A stretch of 64,000 bases of DNA from Leucocoprinus leucothites (GCA_013368445.1 JAACJO010000023.1:186001-250000), one strand, 5' to 3'; counted from the stretch's first letter, positions 48,405-60,542 are shown. The notes: a model not told the origin generated them from the sequence alone. Made by a program: numbers and translations.

Positions 48405-50301
48405 ATGACTTCTACTTATGCCTATACGGCTCTCAGCCCCGATTATGCTGACTTGGCGCAGCCACAACATGGTGAAGGGTTGGTCATGCAAGACGAGCCG
48501 GTCAATAGAGGAAGGCGGGGCAAGCTGCAGAGAGTTGTCGAGGTGATGAGGGATGCCTATCGCCGGAATGTTGGACTGCTGCTCGTTGTTGGCTCGCAGA
48601 TGTTTTTCTCTCTTATGAATTTGGCGGTGAAAAAATTGAACTCCATTGACCCGCCAGTATCAGCTCTCCAGGTGCGTACTAACTTTCATTGATACCTAAT
48701 GCGCCTTAGTTAATGAGTCCCGGTTCTATGAAGCTGATTGTTGTGCGAATGGTGCGCCCATTATCTTCTCACTAACGCCGCTGTCAGACTTACCCAGTTC
48801 GTAGGTCATCACTTGGATATGCTCGGTTACCTATATGTGAGCATCACAACATGATCTATGACCGCATTAAACTCTAACAGGGGGCTCAAGGTTATCAACG
48901 GGTGTACCAGATCCTTTCAGAGGACCTAAAGGTGTTCGTTTGTTGCTTGTATTCCGTGGGGTCTCGGGGTGCGTGGTTCAGGGCAGTTATTTCTATGGCG
49001 GCTGTATGGCTCATTAACTCGTGGCGATTCTAGGTTCTTCGGGCTGATCGGCATCTACTTTTCATTACAATACCTCTCGCTCTCTGATGCGACTGTCCTC
49101 ACTTTCCTCGCGCCTCTGTGTACAGCTGCCTCTGGTGCACTGTTTTTAAGCGAGAAATTTTCTCGAAGAGAAGCCTTTGCTGGGCGTGCGTATCCGCGAA
49201 GAACTGGCACCTGACTTGAGTGGCTAATTTTGATCTCTCTATTTAGTTGTCAGTCTCGTTGGTGTTGTACTCATTGCCAGACCGCCGTTCATATTTGGTT
49301 CCGGCAGTGAGGAACCGGTTCCGGAAGGTTCAGATGTTCCGACAAAAGAGGTGACGCCTGAACAACGGTTGCTTGCTGTTGGGTGAGTCGACTTGTCCAC
49401 CCTTTGTGTATCTCTGATTAACCTTTACCTTGGCGTAGAGTGGCGCTTATCGGTGTGTTAGGATCGACAGGAGCATGTGAGCCCTCTTATGAAAACTAAC
49501 AACCTTTGGCTGATTATTTTCTAGACACCTCTTTGCGCGCAATCGGTAAACGTGCGCACCCGTTACACTCGCTCGTATTATTCTCTCTCTACTCGGTCAT
49601 CGTTGCTTCTATTGGGTAAGACTATTTGAACTGTGCTAGGACCGACCGGCTGATCTGTATATCAGAATGATTGCCACAAAAGCTCCCTTCATTGTCCCTA
49701 CACGACTGGAATGGCTTGGTATGCTGATTATGATTGGTATCTTCGGATTTTTCGCCCAGGTACAGTGGACGGTTGTCATGATTTGTTCACCAGTTCTGAT
49801 AATCGGCACCATATAGATCCTCTTGACTATGGGTCTTGCCCGCGAGACTGCGAGTCGAGGATCCATGGCGATTTATACCCAGGTTAGCCCAAGTTACGCT
49901 CTTCTATATAGCGCGATTATTGATGTCGCTTCCATACATAGATCGTCTTTGCGACAATTCTTGAAAGAATATTCTTTAATACTGTACCTTCCATTCTCTC
50001 TGTGGTTGGAACACTTATGATCCTGTTCTGCGCACTCTACGTTGCTGTACGTGATTTTCCACATTTTCAAACGCTTAGCACTCATTTATGACTTGGTCAG
50101 CTCACAAAGGAATCGAGTTCAAGCGAGAAGAAGGAAGGCAGGAAGGGGGTGACGCTGAGGGATGTAGAATCCGATTCTCTAGAAAGGGGCCTCCTACACC
50201 GCGGCAGCGAAGATAGTGATGGACAGAAAGATATGCAGCCGGAGAGTACCGAACTTGAGCTTGAAATTGCACAACCTCCCAAAGCCATGGCCAAGGACTG
50301 A
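48405..50301 (+). CDS. EamA/SLC35G-like drug/metabolite transporter, copy B
   Basis: Tandem duplicate of the upstream transporter, with the same exon structure. Start ATG 48405 (MTSTYAYTALSPDYADLA). Recognisable blocks are DPPVSALQ/LIVVRM/VITWICSVTYM, LSTGVPDPFRGPKGVRLL and RGVSG/FFGLIGIYFSLQYLSLSDATV. LVSLVGVVLIARPPFIFG, VTPEQRLLAVG and GAYTSLRAIGKRAHPLHSLV follow. IVPTRLEWLGMLIMIGIFGFFAQ/ILLTMGLARETASRGS and IVFATILERIFFNTVPS complete it. The loop after the third EamA block is longer than in copy A (GSGSEEPVPEGSDVPTKE). A final intron of 54 bases must be removed because it carries an in-frame TGA. The tail is acidic and longer than in copy A, ending QPPKAMAKD. Stop 50299-50301. No inactivating change was seen. 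Confidence 0.85.
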
Positions 50302-50550
50302 GCGAATTTAGGAATCATTTATTTTGGGAGTATATTGTCAAAATAGATACCAGTTGCTTTATCAATACCTACTGTGTAGATGCATGGATTTATGTAGACT
50401 TAATGTCCAACATTGTGCTTAGTTCAGCCTCACTTTGCGCTGAGCGTCTGATTAGGAGCGCCTGATTATGGGCGTCATTATCATCAGCCGTGGGAAACAT
50501 GAATAGCACGGGCATCGCTGCGTCTGCCCTCATCACCGTACCGTAAAACG

Positions 50551-51678
50551 ATGACTTCTCCTTACCCGAACTTTTCAACACCGCTCACTTTCGCGAATAC
50601 TACTGTTCAATCCCCTGCCGTGCCGGCAACGCCTACACCTGCAGGGCGAGGTCGCCCCAGAGGCTCTGGCACAGGCGCAAAGCGAGGGAGAAAACCCAAG
50701 AATCCACTTGGAACCAATTCTCCAAGAGTTGCGAGTCCTGCTCCTGGAAGCTCTACTGCCAGCCCAGTTTTCTCAACGCCTCAACATCAACAACTCCATT
50801 GGGCAACAAATGCAACTGGAGATGACGCAGAAGGCAGTTTACTTCAAGGAGGAATCTCGAGACGGAATAGCTCCCAATCACAAGTAGTTGGAACAGAACA
50901 AGGGGATGGTTCCGCTGTAATCGGTGGAAGTGTGGGTGCAGATGGTCAGCCGTTGATTACTGGAGCTTCTGGTTCGGTACCACCGCAACCGATTGGGACC
51001 AGACCACCTGGGGCGGACGAAGATGCGGATGTGGATGATGAACTACTGCCTGCCATGGCTGATGATGACTATTCAGCTCAGCAGAGCTGGAACACACAGT
51101 CGAAGGATAATTTGAAGTACGTACATACTTTGTTCTATCAAATATGGAACGGTCTAATGACTTTCTGGAATTAGGATTCTTATGGACAGTTTCACGCCAG
51201 ACCAATATGAACGGTTTGAAGCTTATCGGCGACACGCGTTACCAAAGCAAGCTGTACGAAAGGTCAGTCTCTTCTTTTCGGGAACAAGTGAACTAGTTGT
51301 TCAATTTGGGGAACCGAACCACAGGTGGTCCAGCAGACTTTGGGCCAGCAGGTCTCTCAACCTGTGGCTCAAATCGTAGCTGGTTTCTCAAAGGTCTTTG
51401 TTGGGGAGATGGTCGAAAAAGGTAAGTCTCGTGTGCCATTCATTCTAACCCTAAAACTGATGACCGTTAATTTCATTTCATCCCTTTCTGTCGTCGTTTC
51501 TCCCAAACGTACAAATGGTCTTTCCCACTGCCAAGCTCGCGCTGTACAAGCTAGACGTGGAGAAACTGGTCCACTTGCGCCAGACCATCTGCGAGAAGCG
51601 TATCGCATGTACCAGCAAGAGACGGGCAGAGTTGGTGCGGCTAGGCCGTTACGGTCTAAGCGTCTATTTGTGAGATAA
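50551..51678 (+). CDS. TAF11: Transcription initiation factor TFIID subunit 11
   Basis: Histone-fold subunit of TFIID that pairs with TAF13 in the nucleus. Start ATG 50551 (MTSPYPNFSTPLTFANTT). The N-terminal 200 residues are Ser/Pro/Gly-rich with an AT-hook-like cluster (GRGRPRGSG, KRGRKPKNP) at residues about 33-53, and then acidic. The TAF11 domain is spread over exons: ILMDSFTPDQYERFEAYRRH then ALPKQAVRK, joined to VVQQTLGQQVSQPVAQIV. GFSKVFVGEMVEK is joined through a split Ala codon to RAVQARRGETGPLAPDHLRE and AYRMYQQETGRVG. The protein stops at 51676-51678 soon after the histone fold, as in other TAF11 proteins. The domain identity is clear. Confidence 0.92.
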
Positions 51679-52269
51679 GGCTGAATGACTTGGATTGTCC
51701 CGTCGACCTTTCATGGGCATTTTACCCTACACGTTTGGCCTTTGCTGGACCGTGTTGGTGCTTCACTTCTAGCGTCCGAGCTGCTCGTTTGCGTGACGAG
51801 ATCGTTGGTTCTTCTTTTCTTTAACGGTGCCGTGCGTATGAATAGGAGTGGAGTGTGGGCGCATGTCAGCGGTGATCACCGTCTTCTGTAAGTATGTAGT
51901 GGTACGGCTTCTCGACTTCATATGGGTTATTGCCACAATCGTACTTGCCTTTATAACTAATGCATCGTGAGGCATGTTCAATTCAAGTTCAGACTGGGTC
52001 GCTTGATTTTCGAACCAGATCATTCCTCAGGGCCTCGGCGCTTGCGCGTGTTCCTCACTATCCGGTTCCGTCAAAATATAAGGTGCCCAGACGCTCTATA
52101 CCTGAGACAGCTCTCGATCAATTATCTCTGGTATTGTTTGTGAGGTATTTCATGGATCGTTCGTTCACATTGCCACTGCATATGGCGCCGTAGATGTGCG
52201 GCGGCGTGCGCGCACTTATATTAATCCCAAACGGAGATGGGATCAGTTAAGGGCTGCCATATATGAAAT
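51679..52269. other. Intergenic between TAF11 and the MpaB-like gene
   Basis: About 590 bases containing only short frames without motifs, presumably a terminator and the promoter of the next gene. Confidence 0.45.
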
Positions 52270-54211
52270 ATGCTGAACATTATGCAACCGAATTATACAG
52301 CTATGGCCACCTCCATGAGCTCGCTGGTCAACCAACTCTCCCAGTATTCTGACGCCGTCACTCCTTATGTTTCTGATACACTGAAGGGCTCAAATTTTGC
52401 CAAGGGGCTCGCGACTGCCTTTTTGGGCTACCTGACAGTGGTCCGCATGTTGAGGTTCAAGCGATACCGGGATATACACAGGAAATACCAGAAGAAATAT
52501 GAGGAGAGGACATTGACCCCGGAGGAAGCGCAGAAGGTCATGTTTGTGTCTGCTGGATATGATATGCCTTTGGTGTTGAATTATTCGCTGGCGTTTGCGT
52601 TGTTCAAGACCTATGCAATTGTGAGTTGGCGAGCGCCTAATACCCGGTTCATGTCATTGTGGGCATTGACGGTTGTGGATTTATTTTGACTTACCTCTTT
52701 GTGGTTGTACTTTAATAGCCCTCGATTTCCAAGTTGTTAGCAGCTACTAAGCAGTTGAAGAGTAGCGAAACGGTGTCAAAGCGGTATGCGGATGTGAGTC
52801 TATTTTTCGCTTCCCCTCTCCCCAGAATGTACCATGCTAACAAGAATTCGGAGTAGACAGAACTTATGATCTGTGAGCGTTCAATCAGCTAGCTCATTCA
52901 ACCTCGCGACGTGTTTCTCATTTGACTCTGCAGCTACGTGGGTCGGGTGCCCGATATCAGGCTATACGACTGAGGACAAGTCAGGGGAGCTCGACCCACG
53001 TGCTATGATCGCCCTCGCGCGCGTCAATCAACTTCATTCGAAGTACAATATTGTGAGGAAGGCTTCTTTCTGCTCGGTTTAAGTGATGGAAGACTGACAT
53101 CATTGTCAAGTCAAATGGGGATTATCTCTACACGTTGATTCTTTTTGCAGTCGAGCCAGCGGTTGGTCTTATTTTCTTTTGGTTATAATGTACGATTTTG
53201 ATTATTTGGCATGGTAGACTTGGGCGAGGAAATATGGTTGGAGAGAGCTTTCACCTTTGGAAGAATATGTGAGTCGTTTAACTGTATCCTCTATTTTCTG
53301 CACTGAACTTTTGCTCTCAAAGGCATACTGTATCTTCTGGGTCGAGATAGGTAAACGGATGGGTATTCAGGATATACCAGAGACACCAGAAGACATGCGG
53401 GCTTGGGCAAGAGTGAGTTTGACCATAAAATCAGAATGCTTAAAATTGAAAACGCCATCATAGGCATATGAACAGGAACAAATGGTTCCCGATCCCATCA
53501 ACAACGAGGTTGCGAATTATACCACTGAAGAGCTCCTATATCCCATCCCCACTGCTTTTGGCATACGAAACTGGTTTGATGGCTTGACTGTGTGTATGCT
53601 TGACGAGCCCGTCCGCATCGCCATGATGTACGTGAATCCATCGATCTCCTATTCCGATTCATATGTAAATTAATCGCCTATAGGAAACCTGCCCAGCCGT
53701 TGTACAAATATATGATCATTTGGTGTCTTCTCAGACCCGCAGCCTTTGTTCAAAAATGGCTCATGCTTCCTCGCTCGGACACCAACTACCGATTCCCTTC
53801 CACTTTGGAATTTAATAGGAAAGAAGATGGGTCGATCAATCCGAGAATGTACCCTAGGAAATTCCAAGTGCGACCTTGGTATAAACCGGAGCCTACGACT
53901 GTGTTTGGGAGGGTGTGGGCGAAGTTCCTTGTTTTGACAAGGTGGCATAGTCATTTGCCGAGTCTTGCGTGAGTGGATTAATTTTCTTTGGGTTTTTGTT
54001 GTTGTGCTTAATGGTTTTTCAGGTTACACTCTGATGGGTATAGACTTGAGGAAATGGGGCCTATGCAGTTTGAGAAAGGTGAGCATTATGGTTCGCTCGA
54101 TGCCCATCTTTACTATCTTCCTCACATATCTTCATAGTTGGAAACTCGGAGGCCGTTCAGGAAGCAGAAAAGTTGCTGGGCTGTCCTATTACCGGAGCAT
54201 TCGCTCGCTGA
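52270..54211 (+). CDS. MpaB/rubber-oxygenase-like ER-bound oxygenase
   Basis: Member of the DUF2236 family, which includes MpaB of mycophenolic acid synthesis and bacterial latex-clearing oxygenases; heme- or metal-dependent oxidative cleavage is reported for relatives. Start ATG 52270 (MLNIMQPNYTAMATSM). A hydrophobic segment near residues 45-65 (FAKGLATAFLGYLTVV) may anchor it to the ER. Domain markers are RVNQLHSKYNI, GDYLYTLILF-type and WARKYGWRELSPLEEYAY, joined across introns. YCIFWVEIGKRMGIQDIPET and LTVCMLDEPVRIAMM, followed by KPAQPLYKYM, come next. Splicing gives LHSDGYRLEEMGPMQFEK then VGNSEAVQEAEKLLGCPITG and a stop at 54209-54211, which fits the family's C-terminus. About 450 residues. 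Substrate unknown. Confidence 0.85.
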
Positions 54212-54945
54212 ATGTAGGTGAAGGCTTTGGAGTCCTATACACCTATATTGTTCTATTTGATACCCTTCAGCGTTTTTTTCTGGAACTTTCTTTACTCGAG
54301 TTGATGGTCTCTGATACTTTTGTTCGAGTGAGCATTGTACTACTGGATGTCTGCTTTGATCAGAATGACACAGATGAACTTGTGGCTCTGTCGCTAGTGC
54401 ATGGTCCCAGAAGTTTTAGAAAATATTCGGAAGCTTCGGAACTGATAAAGGTAATTGGATAACTAATCGACAGGAATGTTTCTTTCTCGGTACTGAGGAT
54501 TTGACGCTCTTGGAAATTTATATCGTCAGGAGTGGTTTTAGTATTTCAGAATCAGACTCTGCCCGAGGGTAAATGATTGCATAGCGAACACCATGGTTGA
54601 ATGTCAGTAAGATGGGTGTTTATTGAGCCCACAAGAACTTTATATCTCTCATACTCTCCCCTGTCGCCGTCTTCTCGCTCTCATTTCCCTATTCACCTTG
54701 GAGAATTAATTTGTTCAGTTGTGCATCCTCCACGCTGTGAGTACTTCGTTCTTTCTCTCGGGTCACTAGATTTCGAATTTTGTGGATGGAAGCCTACCTC
54801 CACTCGGAGGGTTGAGGTCAAGGGTTGAGAGGTTTGGATGGAGGAGATTAGAGGGCATGCACTGGCAGGCGGTGGCGGCACTTCTCGTCATCGATGGTCG
54901 TCAAAAATACACCATTTTATAGTACAGTATCCGCTGCGGGTACAA
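54212..54945. other. Convergent intergenic region
   Basis: Shared 3' region of the MpaB-like gene (+) and the DenD-like gene (-). A 75-codon frame at 54601-54828 lacks motifs. Confidence 0.45.
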
Positions 54946-56198
54946 CTACTCTTTCGTCACCCGTATATAATCCTGTATAACCTGATCCATGCCCTCCTCG
55001 TCACCCTTAAACCCCAAGCTCTTCGCATACTCACAATCAAACCTCGCAGGCCAAGAAGACACGATCCTTCTATTCGTCTCATCATTCTTAAATTCAACCA
55101 ACTCCAACCCTTTCTTTCCAGCGACTTTCTCCAACGATCGAAGCATGTCTTTAATTGTCACTGTAAAACCAGGTAAACAAACCATACGTGAATGAGGGGT
55201 GAATCTGTCCGCTGGTATTCCGCGAGCCAAGACGAGGTTCTGAACTGTCGTTAGAGGAGAAGCTAGCCATACCGGGAGGTCTAGTTCGGGTGAGTCGAGT
55301 GAGTTGCCGATAGGACAAATTGCCCGTTGACCGTTTAGTGGTTCACGAATGATAGCTATGTATGTAAAAGTAGGAGGCTGTTATTAGCATGTGGGCAATG
55401 GAAGGAGCGAAGTAGGGTATTGAGTGGTATTACTTACCTGAGAGGAAGGAAGAAGTAGCTGCGGCTGGCGCGCCAGACCGCACAACGATCGTTGGAAGCC
55501 GACAGATACGGCCATCTATGAAGCCTCGGCGAGTAAACTCGTTAATATAGAGTTCGCATGAGAGCTTCTCCATTCCGTATGCACTTTGTGGGACTGCGAT
55601 GGTAGAAGGGGTGATAACTTCTGGCTTAGATAGATAGTTAGGTCGTAAGGAAAAGGTAATAGTTAGATAGGTAGATGGAATGCTTACCAGAGGGCCGCCG
55701 TATACTGCAAGAGAGGATGTGAAGACGAATGTGATCAACTTGTTTGCCTTGTCTCCAAAACGCCGTGCGGCTTGAAGGAGACCGACCACAGAGTCTACAT
55801 TGATCTAAGAGAGAAGCAGTTTAAGCTTAACGTTGCATGAATTAGTGCTTTTAAAAACCTTGAACCCAAGATCAAAGTTGTCTTCGGCACCACGAGACAT
55901 GATACCATGCATGCAGTATATTGCATCCGGAATCCCAAACTCAGATTCAAAGAGTTGATGAATGTGATCCTCTTTGGTCAAGTCTGCTTTGAGAGTCCTG
56001 ACTTGTGCATCTGGTCCGATAGTAGGCTCAATTACGTCTGTGAGTATGAGCCGTATGGTGCCTCCACCACCTTTGATCAGAGTTTTGGCGAGCTAGTGTA
56101 CGATCAGATGCTTGCGGTGAGTCTAGTAGTGAGACAGAGCTCACAAGGCTACCTAGGAAGCCTGCAGCGCCGGTAATGAGAATAGTCTCTTGTGGCAT
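54946..56198 (-). CDS. NAD-dependent epimerase/dehydratase, DenD-like, copy 2
   Basis: Paralogue of the enzyme at 29151-30406. Start ATG 56198 (MPQETILITGAAGFLGSL). Exon joints are GFLGSL/LAKTLIKGGG, DLGFK/INVDSVVGLLQAARRFG, VYGGPL/PEVITPSTIAVPQ and FLS/AIIREPLNGQ, the same places as in copy 1. Motifs are TGAAGFLG for NAD, FTSSLAVYGG, YGMEK with the catalytic Tyr and Lys, and RSGAPAAATSSFLS. CPIGNSLDSPELDLPVW and DETNRRIVSSWPARFD follow. The stop is at 54946-54948. About 325 residues. This copy has no aldolase beside it. It diverges from the dsRBD-like gene across a 375-base shared promoter. Substrate is inferred only from family resemblance. Confidence 0.85.
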
Positions 56199-56573
56199 CT
56201 GTGAGCTAGAGCTTGAGGAGTAGAAAGAAGGATCATGGTGGAAAGAGGCGGGACTGGCGGGCCGGGGGTGACATGTCTGAGTGTGAACTCGACAATAAAT
56301 GTTTGTGGACAGGCGACGATGTCACTACTCGCTCCCCACAGCCATATTCTCCTGGACAACCGACTGATTATTGTCGCGTCTGTTGCTCCTCAGGAACAAT
56401 TGGCCTAGAGTCATCCTTATATATCTCCAGTCCTTTGACCGTGTCTTCGGACTGGATCTCCACTTGTTCATGGTCCTGGTCGGGTGAACATGCTCACCGA
56501 TTCCACGACAGATCACAGCCTACGACATGTGGAATTGTTCACTTCTCTCTCTCTCCCTGCTTCTCCCAGGCTC
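56199..56573. promoter_or_regulatory. Shared divergent promoter region
   Basis: 375 bases between the divergent start codons at 56198 (-) and 56574 (+). It contains a pyrimidine-rich tract just before 56574, a common fungal core-promoter feature. An in-frame ATG at 56484 could extend the right gene by 30 codons. Confidence 0.4.
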
Positions 56574-59500
56574 ATGGATGCCTCGTCGCAGGATCCGGTC
56601 ATATCAACTTTCGACGCTGTGACGGGCAAGTTGAGGGAGATTGGTGCGGTTTCCGTCGAGGAATATCTTTCCTCTACGTTGCGACGGCGCGTACCGGCTG
56701 CTAGCTTGGTTCGTCCCGCTTCCTCGGCCGGTGGGGGATATCGAGGAATTGGACACGTACTTGGTTCACTGGAGGACGAAAATGACACTCGGGAACCTTC
56801 ACCTCTCGCAGTCTCACCGCTTTCTGAGCGAAATTTGAACGAGGGATCGAAGCCCAATTTTCCTCTGGCACGCGACAACGCGATCAGTCGCTTACACCAG
56901 GCGTGCATTCACACCTTTGGGTCCTCAGATCCACTCAACTATGAATTTGTGGAGGAAAATGGCCAGAAGAGTGAGTGTTCCTTGCAAGTTATCCATTCTT
57001 CTCGTTTCTAATGCGGAGATCAGGCAAACAGTGCATCCTCACTATTACCATCTCTGAGGGTCACTCTCGATCTTACAAAAGTGAAGCTGTATTTCTAAGG
57101 AGAGCCGATGCGAAAGCAAGGGTGGCGACAATTGCCATACAGATGGGAGCACTCGACTTCATCTCACAAGGGAGCCTAAATACATCAGCCGGCGACCAGC
57201 AGCTGCCTGTGTCACCCGTCGGCGTTGTCGGCGCTCCAAATACGGAACAACCCCTAGACTTAGATCCAGCTTCGCCCGAATGTTTGATTGAGAAATGTTT
57301 GGTAGAATGGAGGGCCGGAAAAATATCTGCCGAATGGGTTTTCTACAATGATCCTCGGGTGGTTGGCCGTAAGTTCGCCTCACTTATTATCTGGCCTCAA
57401 CTCACCTAAATATCAGAGTATGGCGCTGCTCTGAGGATACGGCTCACCGATCACTCCTTTCGGGTTTACTCGTGTGATTCAATCTACAAATCCGAAGTAG
57501 AAGCTAAAACAGCGTGCGCTCAAAAAGCCTTTGATGAAGGCGTCATAGATTACATCAAATTCGGGAATGGGCAAAAGGAGCCCACCCAACCTCTTATTGA
57601 AGACCTGGAACCGGAATTATTCGATCAGCAACGACCTTCTCCGAAGCCCAAGACACGACCTGTAACGTTACAAGCTTTTTACGAATCTTTACCTCAACCA
57701 TTTCCTGAATCTTTTGGAACCAAGACGGCAGCAGAAATCAATGCACCCACTTTTATCAATACTTTACTTCAATCTGCACGTGGTGGACGACTCAAATATA
57801 ATTTCTATTGGGTGACAGACAAGACTACGAATCGTAAGTGCGCCACTAACTCACCCCTCTCGCAAAAACCATTACTAACTGACGTGGTGAAAGTGTTGGG
57901 CTGTTTACTACGCTTAGAGAGAGCCGATGTGACCAAGACTTATCTCGTCGATTGTCTCTTCCAAAAGCGCAGCGATGCCAAATCAGCCGCATGTCTTTTA
58001 GGTCTGTCACAAGGTCTCGGTGACTACATTCGATCTGTCAAAACATCCATGGACGCCAATTTTACCCCCGAAATGAGAAAACTCGCTAGTGAAAAACTCA
58101 TCTTTGCTCTGAACACTGAATGCAGCAAGGTCCGTCAGGGAAATCGACTCAACTTTTCGTACTCGGACGATGTGGATGGTAAGGCCAATTACTTCTCGTG
58201 TATTGATTAGTGGCTGAATCAATTGATGTGTGATACAGCATTCGGAGCTAGCTTGGAAATTGATATCTCAAGCAGCCCGACTACGCCGGATATTCGTAAA
58301 TGGAGTGTACCTGCCGAATATCGGTCGAAAAACGATGCAAAGTTGGCTGTTTGCTACCATGCGATATCTCAGGGTGCGATTGAGGTGCTCCAGTTTAGAG
58401 GAGCTACGCCCCCGCCCGATCATGTTTCTTATTGGGATGTGGTTCACGGGAGAGGGACCAATTGTCGAGCGGTGAAGCGGAAGAGTGCAGAGACGGAGGT
58501 GGTTGGAGAGACGCGAAATCAGCCGAAGAAGCGGAAAAAGGATGCGCAAAAGGTCGAATCTAAAGTGTCGGTGCCTCGTACTGGGGGAGGAACAACTCCA
58601 GCTTCACAGAGCGGAACGCCCGTTACGCCTAAGCGCTCAAACGAGAAACGGCCGCTTAATACGCGTTTGCAAGAGTTGAATGGGTGTCTTTCGAGTAGTC
58701 CAAATAGTGGTGGACGACCACCGCCTACGAATGCGAACGGAGGAATGCCAAGTCCGGGCGAGTATGCAACTCTACGGACCCCGTATTACCCCCCGCCTCC
58801 TCTTCCTCCTGGACCTCACTATTCGTATCATCACCCTCACATGGGTACACCACCTACTGGCACGTCATCTCCGATGTATTATCCATCGTCTGCGACGGTT
58901 TCTCCGATCGCGTTTACTACGTATCATCCACATTCTACTATTCCCATGCCTGAACAAATGATTCCTGGCCACCACCCTCATCATCCTCACGTCCATCCTC
59001 CAATGTATCAACCTCCTTACATGTCTCCATACCCACAACACCCACCACCTCCACCTCCACCAGGGGCTGTATCGCCGTATTATACCATGCCCTCGCCTTA
59101 TCATTCGCCTTATGGGTATGGTAATAGTCCGCCTTTGTATCTTCCCTCGACGCCGGATTATCATTTGTATAATCATCATCCTCTTCCATCGTTTGTGCCT
59201 ACACAGCAGCCACCGCAGGCATTGTTTCATCCTCAGCATTCGATGTCACCGCCGAGTACGCCGCCGAGGCCGAAGAGGATTAAGAGAGTCGAGAGGGGGT
59301 ATGGTGTTTATGGTGCGCTTTCGCCGCTTGGGGTTGCTGAGAATTTGGCAGAGTTGGAGGAGGTTGGTGTTGGGCATGGTGTGAATGTGGGTAGGGATGG
59401 GGATGTTGATAGGAAAGGAGAAGTGCTAGGGAAGGGGGAAGAGGTTCATGTGAAGAGGGAGATCGAAGAGGAAGTTCATGTGAAGAAGGAGAGGGAGAAA

Positions 59501-59614
59501 GGGAGTTTAGAGCCTGGTGAATTGACGGAAGGCGAGGGGGGTGAAAGCGAGGGGGCGGAAGAGGAGGAGAAGAGGAATCATCAGGTGCTTGAGAGAAGGG
59601 CTAGTATGCCTTGA
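56574..59614 (+). CDS. Protein with about four degenerate dsRNA-binding-like repeats
   Basis: Not assigned to a named family. Start taken at ATG 56574 (MDASSQDPVISTFDAVTG). Introns at split codons lie near 56971, 57370, 57833 and 58180. Four segments of about 90-110 residues each look like weak double-stranded RNA-binding motifs: a helix, three strands, then a Lys/Arg-x-Asp/Glu-Ala-Lys helix. Repeat 1 is LHQACIHTFGSSDPLNYEFV to RADAKARVATIAIQMGALDF. Repeat 2 runs from LIEKCLVEWRAGKISAEWVF to SEVEAKTACAQKAFDEGVID. Repeat 3 ends KRSDAKSAACLLGLSQGLGD. Repeat 4 ends KNDAKLAVCYHAISQGAIEV. Then come a Lys/Arg-rich stretch with a likely nuclear signal (KKRKKD), a His/Pro/Tyr-rich region and an acidic tail. 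A role in RNA binding is inferred. Confidence 0.7.
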
Positions 59615-59664
59615 ATGAACGACTGAATGAACGAACGAACGAATGAACGAATGAACGAACGATT
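59615..59664 (+). repeat. Imperfect GAAC/GAAT tetranucleotide microsatellite
   Basis: About eleven consecutive tetranucleotide units of the GAAC/GAAT/GACT type follow the stop codon at 59612-59614, within the 3' UTR. Seen directly. Confidence 0.85.
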
Positions 59665-60542
59665 CCGATTAGATTGGATTGGTTAATGATGGATGGCCTT
59701 TTGGTGGTGATCTTTGCCTAACGAATCACAATGAACATATGTAATGCCCCCTCAATTTTTCTTTCACACTCTCGTTTGTTTTGATCTGATTGCTTTGAGC
59801 ATTTGCTTTGCTGTTGAAATTTAAACAATGGGACTTGTTTAATATGATTGCACTTGTATTATCCCCCCACACCTCAGGCCTTTAGGACTCTTTCCTTTCT
59901 CGGTGATTGTCACCTGAACTTGCTAGAACCCCTATCTGTTCCATGCCTCACTGATTAAAATACTCACTTCATTTCTTTAGATCGAGTGCTGGTTGATCAC
60001 GCCTTCTGATGAACTACAGCGTGCCCTCGTGCCGACAGTGGCACTGTCACCTTTCCATTGCATCGCAAGAAATAGCGTTAATCCAGTAAGCCCCTCGGAT
60101 AAAATGAAATCCCTCGTGATTAATCTTCGTCTAGTTTGACAGCATTCTAATTTATAGTAGTCGAATGCTTCGCAATCTTGGTCTTACTTCGAAATATTTC
60201 GAGGCATTAAGCACTAGAATGCTCATCGATCGCAAGCTTACTATTGTCGCTCGTTGGAAGTTCAGTGAACGGCGCGAGAAGTTTGAGGCCTCACTCATGG
60301 CTGGGAAGGCTTTAGCTTTTCTTCGAGGCACTAGTAGGAGGCTATCGCTAATAATGCGGATGTTCGACTCAAACCTAATCAAGCCTCCGGTCAGCTTCGC
60401 TGATCCCGAGCATAGGGTGGCGTGATGGAGGATCGCTAGTAGGGACCTAATCTCTCGTTGGAGGTCATCCGATAGTTTCTCATCATGATAAAGGAATTTT
60501 CCGTGACACATTTACAAATGGGTACTAGTGCGTTCAAACCCC
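59665..60542. other. Convergent intergenic region
   Basis: 3' regions of the dsRBD-like gene (+) and the amidotransferase gene (-). Frames at 60152-60511 (-) and 60165-60425 (+) overlap each other and have no motif. Confidence 0.45.

Larger units (their letters stand above)
45680..50400 (+). repeat. Tandem segmental duplication of a transporter gene
   Basis: Two direct copies of about 2.45 kb. Copy A starts near 45680 and copy B near 48155. Both begin with an AAGGCGGCCAGCAT(C/A)TGCT stretch, share diverged promoter sequence and a CACGATATTGATGAC start-codon context, and keep the same exon order. Similarity continues past the stop codons: GATACC(A/T)G(T/C)TGCTT-like blocks occur near 47870-47905 and 50340-50380. 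Confidence 0.8.

Noticed and set aside
58865..59239. Arg-rich minus-strand frames opposite the dsRBD-like gene
   Set aside because: Antisense shadow of the His/Pro/Tyr-rich coding region.
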